From: Trichormus_B sp936914905
GTDB lineage: Bacteria > Cyanobacteriota > Cyanobacteriia > Cyanobacteriales > Nostocaceae
Strand: one strand, 5' to 3'
DNA: 64,000 nucleotides
Assembly (NCBI RefSeq): GCF_039871975.1
Contig: NZ_JBDPLL010000001.1
Below the pieces are notes generated by a model. The model had not been told where the DNA came from, did not search any database, and saw nothing but the letters and a program-made list of their open reading frames with translations. Below are positions 59,781-64,000 of this stretch, one piece after another. The translations under genes were made by a program, and so were the position numbers. Position 1 is the first letter of the stretch; each line of letters starts with the position of its first letter.

Positions 59781-59912
59781 ATAGCAGCAGTTTCATAACG
59801 AAAAACCTATTTTGGTAGATGTAGTTGCCATTTGCAGGCGCGATGACATTACCTCTATTAAAATCAATAGAATAAGACTGCGTTTAACTTTTAGCAGAAA
59901 ACTAACCCATCC

Positions 59913-60191
59913 ATGAATTTACTGATTACGACACTAGCAACCTTTGTCCAAATTTATAGCTACTTGCTAATTATTCGGGTGTTACTGACCTGGTTTCCCC
60001 AAATCAACTGGTATAACCAACCATTTGCAGCTTTGAGCCAGATTAGTGACCCCTATCTTAATCTATTTCGTTCAATTATCCCCGCATTGGGTGGTATGGA
60101 TTTTTCACCCATCTTAGCCTTCCTAGCACTCAATTTAGCTGGAAGTTTTCTGGCAGGCCTGAGTCGTCTACCATTAGGACAGGGATTTTAA
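59913..60191 (+). CDS. YggT-family membrane protein
   Basis: 92 residues with two hydrophobic segments. YSYLLIIRVLLTWFPQINW and the ISDPYLNLFRSIIPALGGMDFSP loop are the YggT family pattern (also the plant CCB3/YlmG relatives, linked to cytochrome b6 maturation and thylakoid organisation). The frame is complete. A hairpin terminator follows. Confidence 0.88.
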   Translation: MNLLITTLATFVQIYSYLLIIRVLLTWFPQINWYNQPFAALSQISDPYLNLFRSIIPALGGMDFSPILAFLALNLAGSFLAGLSRLPLGQGF

Positions 60192-60212
60192 CTACTAATC
60201 CAAGTATTTGAC

Positions 60213-60249
60213 TTTGTAGAGACATTAAAATCAAAAACGTCTCTACAAA
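60213..60249. terminator. Bidirectional hairpin terminator
   Basis: TTTGTAGAGAC at 60213-60223 pairs with GTCTCTACAAA at 60239-60249 around a 15-base A-rich loop, between the converging YggT gene and the secreted-protein gene. Confidence 0.78.
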
Positions 60250-60262
60250 ATCCTGAATGAAC

Positions 60263-60703
60263 TTATCTTCGCACTTGACTGCTAAACCCAGACGCTTGAA
60301 ACTGCTTCAGTTTCAATGGAATCGGTTGGTTAAAAGGAACAGAAATTCTTAACTCAAAATTGCTAACACCAGGTGGTACTTCAGGAATAGAACCTAAACG
60401 AGTGCGGTTTTGTAATATGGGATCATTATTGGCATCATAGATGCGTCCAAAGATATCTGCGTCATAAACTGTTTTATAAGTGCTATTTTCTGCTTTACCA
60501 ATGACGATAAAACAATTAGCAGCTGCTGAACCACTACTAATAACAGCACCTTTGGCTAATTCTGGTGGGCAATCTTTATACGAGACATCAAATAGTTTAA
60601 TTTTTGTCAAAGCTTGAGCCGGGGGAGTGAAAACCCAGGACAGAAAAACAATAAGTCCAGAAATAAATATCAGTGTGAGTGAGCGTAATCGCATAAAGCG
60701 CAT
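60263..60703 (-). CDS. Conserved secreted cyanobacterial protein
   Basis: 146 residues: basic start MRFMRLRS, hydrophobic core LTLIFISGLIVFLSWVF, cleavage after AQA. The mature part KIKLFDVSYKDCPPELAKG through CFIVIGKA and PPGVSNFELRISVPFNQP forms a single beta-rich domain with two Cys (about 44 and 64) that may bond. It is likely periplasmic or lumenal. I do not know the function; the frame is intact. Confidence 0.72.
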   Translation of the reverse strand: MRFMRLRSLTLIFISGLIVFLSWVFTPPAQALTKIKLFDVSYKDCPPELAKGAVISSGSAAANCFIVIGKAENSTYKTVYDADIFGRIYDANNDPILQNRTRLGSIPEVPPGVSNFELRISVPFNQPIPLKLKQFQASGFSSQVRR

Positions 60704-60862
60704 AATAACTTCATTCTAAAGTATACGCAACTTTTAACATCAGAGAACGTAAAATTTACGCTTAAATAATTAGAGAGTTGAATTTTACTTTGTAATAATT
60801 GTAAGAATAGATACTCCAGCGTTTAGTCGTTGTGATGCAGCATGTCCTCTCACTGATATGCA

Positions 60863-61043
60863 GTAATGGATATTACTGCAAGTAGTTGAGCAAATTCAGA
60901 ACAAGTCAACTTGGGTATCAAATAGTGCCAATCCCTTGTATGAACTGACTCCAGAGGAGTTAGAAGCGTTTTTAGAGTTCGTCAAAGCAGAGGAACAACA
61001 AAACCGCACTTGGAAACTGCAGTTACTAAATAGACACATCTGA
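60863..61043 (+). pseudogene. Small unknown protein, truncated by an IS end
   Basis: The frame LLQVVEQIQNKSTWVSNSAN, then LYELTPEELEAFLEFVKAEEQQNRTW ends at 61043, where IS-derived bases begin. It looks like a real acidic helical protein missing its start and its original C-terminus. Family unknown. Confidence 0.35.
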
Positions 61044-61075
61044 AAATTGACAAAGTAGTCTGTGTCTGGCTTTCC
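61032..61075 (+). mobile_element. Solo end of the IS5-group element
   Basis: AGACACATCTGAAAATTGAC and the following 24 bases (to CTTTCCAT) closely match the left end of the IS at 42081, including AGTCTGTGTCTGGCTTTCCAT. No other part of the element is present nearby, so it is a relic left by deletion. Confidence 0.75.
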
Positions 61076-61275
61076 ATTTGGATTATTCTGATTGAGATAC
61101 TAGGAGAGTAGAGGAGAAGGTTTACAGACTCCACACAAAATGAGGATAATGCCACTTGTAGGTGTTACAGCTTAATAAATGGGGTGTACCTAACCCCTTA
61201 CACCCTAACCCCCTACAGCCCTAATTCTTAACTTTAACCTAGTAGCAATTATATATTCCAATATATAATATTCCA

Positions 61276-62058
61276 ATGACCGAACCATTAATTGAACTCA
61301 AAGGAATTTCTAAAGCCTTTGGTAAAAATAAGGTTTTAGATGATGTTGATTTGCAAATTTACAAAGGGGAAGCGATAGGGATTATTGGCCCTTCAGGAAC
61401 TGGTAAATCGACGATTTTAAGAACCATAGCTGGTTTATTACAACCCGATGCCGGAGAAATTTATATCCAAGGGAAAAAGCGAGATGGATTAATTGAGGAT
61501 GGTGCTGATACAGTAGGTATTGGGATGGTATTTCAGCAAGCGGCCTTATTTGATTCGTTGACAGTAGAAGAAAATGTTGGTTTCTTATTGTATCAGAACT
61601 CAAAATTAGAGGGATCACGCATTCGCCAACTTGTCAACGAAAAATTAGATATGGTGGGTTTACCAGGAACTGGTCATCTATACCCCTCAGAACTTTCGGG
61701 AGGTATGCGAAAACGGGTCAGTTTTGCTCGTGCGATTATGTCCAATCCAGATCATCCCGCAGACAGTCCAGAAGTCTTATTGTACGATGAACCGACAGCC
61801 GGACTTGATCCTATCGCCTCAACGGTAATTGAAGATTTAATCCGCAGCTTACAATCTATACAAGATGTCTGTAGCACATACTGCATTGTTACCCACCAAG
61901 AAAGTACTATTCGACGCACAACCGACAGGTTGATATTTCTTTATCAAGGTAAGGTGCAATGGCAAGGTAAAGTAAGTGAAATAGATCATACAGATCATCC
62001 GTTGATCAGACAATTTATGAGTGGAAGTATAAATGGTCCCATTCAAATAGTTGGTTGA
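61276..62058 (+). CDS. ABC transporter ATPase, MlaF-like
   Basis: 260 residues. Walker A GPSGTGKST, signature ELSGGMRKRVSFARA, Walker B EVLLYDEPTAGLDP and the switch His in IVTHQES are intact. The LSGGMRKR form (Met and Lys after GG) is typical of MlaF-type ATPases that drive phospholipid transport between membranes. The next gene encodes an MCE-domain protein, the partner in such systems. A permease (MlaE-like) gene is not adjacent. In cyanobacteria and plastids (TGD3/TGD2) this system moves lipids across the envelope. Confidence 0.9.
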   Translation: MTEPLIELKGISKAFGKNKVLDDVDLQIYKGEAIGIIGPSGTGKSTILRTIAGLLQPDAGEIYIQGKKRDGLIEDGADTVGIGMVFQQAALFDSLTVEENVGFLLYQNSKLEGSRIRQLVNEKLDMVGLPGTGHLYPSELSGGMRKRVSFARAIMSNPDHPADSPEVLLYDEPTAGLDPIASTVIEDLIRSLQSIQDVCSTYCIVTHQESTIRRTTDRLIFLYQGKVQWQGKVSEIDHTDHPLIRQFMSGSINGPIQIVG

Positions 62059-62189
62059 TACTATTTTAGATTTTAGATTTTAGATTGTGTGATACTTACT
62101 GTTGTTGAAGGTTTTTATGCTTACATCTACCGCATTCATTTTTCTAATTGGTATCACAAATCAGGACTAGTTTTATGGAGCGCGAAAAA

Positions 62190-63596
62190 ATGCGAAGTCT
62201 AATTAGCGGCTTCACGTCTACACGAACTTTTAGAGAAGGCTCAGTGGGATTATTACTTTTACTAGGTTTAGGAGCATTTGGAATAATTCTCCTGTGGTTA
62301 AATAGAATCACCCCTGGACGCAGTTCTTATAAAGCTGTGGTGGAATTTGCTAACGCTGCGGGAATGCAAAAAGGCGCACCGGTTCGTTATCGTGGCGTAA
62401 AAGTTGGTAGTATTTCCAATATTAAAACCGGAGTTAATGCTGTTGCTGTAGAAATTGAAATAAACGATCCTAACTTGATAATTCCCGCAGATTCTAAAAT
62501 TAAAGCCAGTCAAACTGGATTAATTAGCGAAAGTATTATTGATATTACCCCAACAACCAACCTAGGGACGGGAACTAATATTGCTAAACCCTTAGACAAA
62601 GATTGTAATCCCAGTCTGATTATTTGTAATCGAACCAGTACATTAAAAGGTCAAATTGGTATCAGCTTTGATGAACTTATTCGTCAATCATCTGATTTTA
62701 CGGCTCAATATAATAACAAGGAATTTTATCAAAACGTCAATCGCTTGTTAGTAACCTCTGCTGATGCAGCTTCTAGTGTTGCTAACCTCAGTCGAGAACT
62801 CCAGAGTGTGAGCAAAAGCTTTAAAGGGCAAATCGGCACATTTTCTAATACTGCTGTCACCATCCAAAAAGCTACAAATGAACTGACTACAACTACATCT
62901 AAAACGGCAAGTCAATTAGGTGAAACAGCCAGCGAGTTTAGTAAAACTGCAAAACAAGGAGGTAGTTTGTTGAATAATGTAGATGAATTATTGACAACAA
63001 ACCGTTCGTCCCTAGTTGGGACTTTAAATAATATTACTCAAACTAGTAACCAACTGCGTCAGACAGTTAGCAGTTTATCACCTGGGGTTCATCGTGTAAC
63101 TGAAGGGGGATTATTGAAAAATTTAGAACTTTTATCTGCGAACGCTGCGGAAGCTTCAACTAATTTAAAAGACGTATCTAAGACCTTAAATAATCCTAAA
63201 AATATTGTCTTACTTCAACAAACCCTAGATGCTGCCAGGGTGACATTTGAAAATACCCGAAAAATCACATCTGATTTAGATGAATTAACAGGCGATTCTC
63301 AATTTCGCCAAAATCTCCTGCAATTGGTGAACGGTCTGAGTAAATTGGTATCTTCTACACAGGATATGCAGGAAGAAGGAAAGGTAGCTGTCACCTTAGA
63401 CTCTCTCAAAGCATCTATGAATCAGGCAGAACTCTTAACTTCTATCCCCGTCAAAAAAGTTGAAGTAGAACAACCAGAATTTATCACCCCCACCCCAATT
63501 GAAAAAGCTGATGTAATTCAGTTATATTTAGAAATATCTACACCACCGGCAACTCCTGTTGGGGAAGCAGGGGAGCAGGGAGCAGGGAGAGAATAA
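62190..63596 (+). CDS. MCE-domain lipid transport protein, MlaD/TGD2-like
   Basis: 468 residues from the ATG at 62190, chosen because GGAG lies 9 bases before it (upstream alternatives: ATG 62175, TTG 62148). One N-terminal membrane helix (SVGLLLLLGLGAFGIILLWL) leads into the MCE domain: YKAVVEFANAAGMQKGAPVRYRGVKVG. A long helical region follows, rich in Ser/Thr/Asn/Gln (about 150-410), which may form the tube seen in MCE hexamers. It should be anchored in the inner membrane facing the periplasm and deliver lipids via the ATPase encoded 131 bases upstream. Confidence 0.9.
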   Translation: MRSLISGFTSTRTFREGSVGLLLLLGLGAFGIILLWLNRITPGRSSYKAVVEFANAAGMQKGAPVRYRGVKVGSISNIKTGVNAVAVEIEINDPNLIIPADSKIKASQTGLISESIIDITPTTNLGTGTNIAKPLDKDCNPSLIICNRTSTLKGQIGISFDELIRQSSDFTAQYNNKEFYQNVNRLLVTSADAASSVANLSRELQSVSKSFKGQIGTFSNTAVTIQKATNELTTTTSKTASQLGETASEFSKTAKQGGSLLNNVDELLTTNRSSLVGTLNNITQTSNQLRQTVSSLSPGVHRVTEGGLLKNLELLSANAAEASTNLKDVSKTLNNPKNIVLLQQTLDAARVTFENTRKITSDLDELTGDSQFRQNLLQLVNGLSKLVSSTQDMQEEGKVAVTLDSLKASMNQAELLTSIPVKKVEVEQPEFITPTPIEKADVIQLYLEISTPPATPVGEAGEQGAGRE

Positions 63597-63603
63597 CAAC
63601 TCA

Positions 63604-63645
63604 CCAATGACCAATGACCAAGGACCAATGACCAATGCCCAATGA
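63604..63645. repeat. CCAATGA heptads, six tandem units
   Basis: Six 7-base units in a row (CCAATGA four times, CCAAGGA and CCAATGC once each) between the MCE gene and the DUF3288 gene. Confidence 0.9.
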
Positions 63646-63652
63646 CTAATAA

Positions 63653-63949
63653 CTAATTCCAATCTTCCTCGTCTTTTTTGCCGCGACTTTTGTAAATGCC
63701 GCCAATGTCATGCAGTTGGCTGGTTTTGGTGAAAAGTTCAGCTTCGGTTAAACCCCAGCGTTGCAAAACTTTATTTAGGTCGTTCTGGATGTCCCGTGCG
63801 CCGGGGAAGCCTTGATAGCGAATTCTCAATCTAGCCAATTCTGCTAAATTGTAGTCTGTGGCCTCTTGAGCGAGTAAAATATTAATAAAGGGGCGATCTC
63901 GATTGTAAAGAGGATGTTGTTGGTCTTTACTTGCTGAAGATTCTGTCAT
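63653..63949 (-). CDS. DUF3288-family protein
   Basis: 98 residues: DQQHPLYNRDRPFINILLAQ, DYNLAELARLRIRYQGFPGARDIQNDL and LQRWGLTEAELFTKTSQLHD match the small cyanobacterial DUF3288 family, of unknown function. Soluble, no signal peptide. The frame is complete; it converges with the MCE gene across the heptad repeat. Confidence 0.85.
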   Translation of the reverse strand: MTESSASKDQQHPLYNRDRPFINILLAQEATDYNLAELARLRIRYQGFPGARDIQNDLNKVLQRWGLTEAELFTKTSQLHDIGGIYKSRGKKDEEDWN

Positions 63950-64000
63950 AATTATTACAACGGATAGGATTCAGATTCATCAAGCTTAGAGGCTTAACCG

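Larger units (their letters stand above)
60704..61275. other. Spacer with a gene fragment and an IS end
   Basis: Between the secreted-protein gene and the MlaF-like gene. It contains a short coding relic (60863-61043) cut by an IS5-group end (61032-61075). The rest shows nothing. Confidence 0.5.

Overview
The window is from a filamentous, probably heterocyst-forming cyanobacterium. It carries psbV, petE and a cytochrome c6-like gene, many families restricted to cyanobacteria, and at least ten copies of the HIP1 octamer GCGATCGC. It is AT-rich, full of short heptameric repeats, and unusually decayed. More than twenty recognisable genes are broken by in-frame stops, small tandem duplications or insertion sequences, and they sit between intact housekeeping genes. 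This pattern resembles an eroding genome such as that of the Azolla symbiont Nostoc azollae; that comparison is my inference. Three runs of exactly 100 N (23992-24091, 33899-33998, 57384-57483) are scaffold gaps, and two of them lie inside insertion sequences.

Layout. 1-9.8 kb: Ser/Thr kinase (runs off the left edge), a ruined Omp85 barrel gene, an LpxB-related protein, and a phosphorelay island (NarL-type regulator, two REC-histidine kinases, a stand-alone REC). 10.6-18.3 kb: decayed AAA ATPase, IS66 next to a tRNA 2'-phosphotransferase stump, Dps, stress/membrane proteins, a frameshifted polysaccharide deacetylase and a broken Uma2 nuclease. 18.9-30.6 kb is mostly intact: HNH nuclease, a GAF sensor kinase with a degenerate phosphoacceptor box, START-domain protein, tRNA-Glu (cut by a gap), Na+/H+ antiporter, TonB-like protein, and the electron-carrier cluster cytochrome c6-like / plastocyanin / PsbV. 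31-35.8 kb: a sugar ABC importer (binding protein plus two permeases) in ruins, hit by a 166-bp MITE, an IS630 element and a dead toxin-antitoxin pair. 36-41.5 kb is intact: MFS transporter, accD, prepilin peptidase, leuB. 41.6-58.2 kb is the most damaged part: MscS channel split by an IS5-type element, purT (intact), prohibitin, amino-acid permease and PAP2 remnants, two divergent CadD-like transporters each split by a different IS, an Rrf2-cysK operon with nonsense mutations in both genes, an intact Crp-type regulator, and carotenoid isomerase crtH split by an ISAzo13-type element. 58.7-64 kb is intact: upp, small membrane proteins, an MlaF-MlaD-like lipid transport pair and a DUF3288 protein.

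The intact genes cover photosynthetic electron transport, fatty acid, leucine, purine and pyrimidine metabolism, envelope lipid transport and signalling. The lost genes cover nutrient uptake, cysteine synthesis, osmotic safety, metal efflux, selfish modules and mobile elements. Where insertions carry a clean target duplication (crtH, mscS, malF), the pre-insertion gene can be rebuilt from the sequence.
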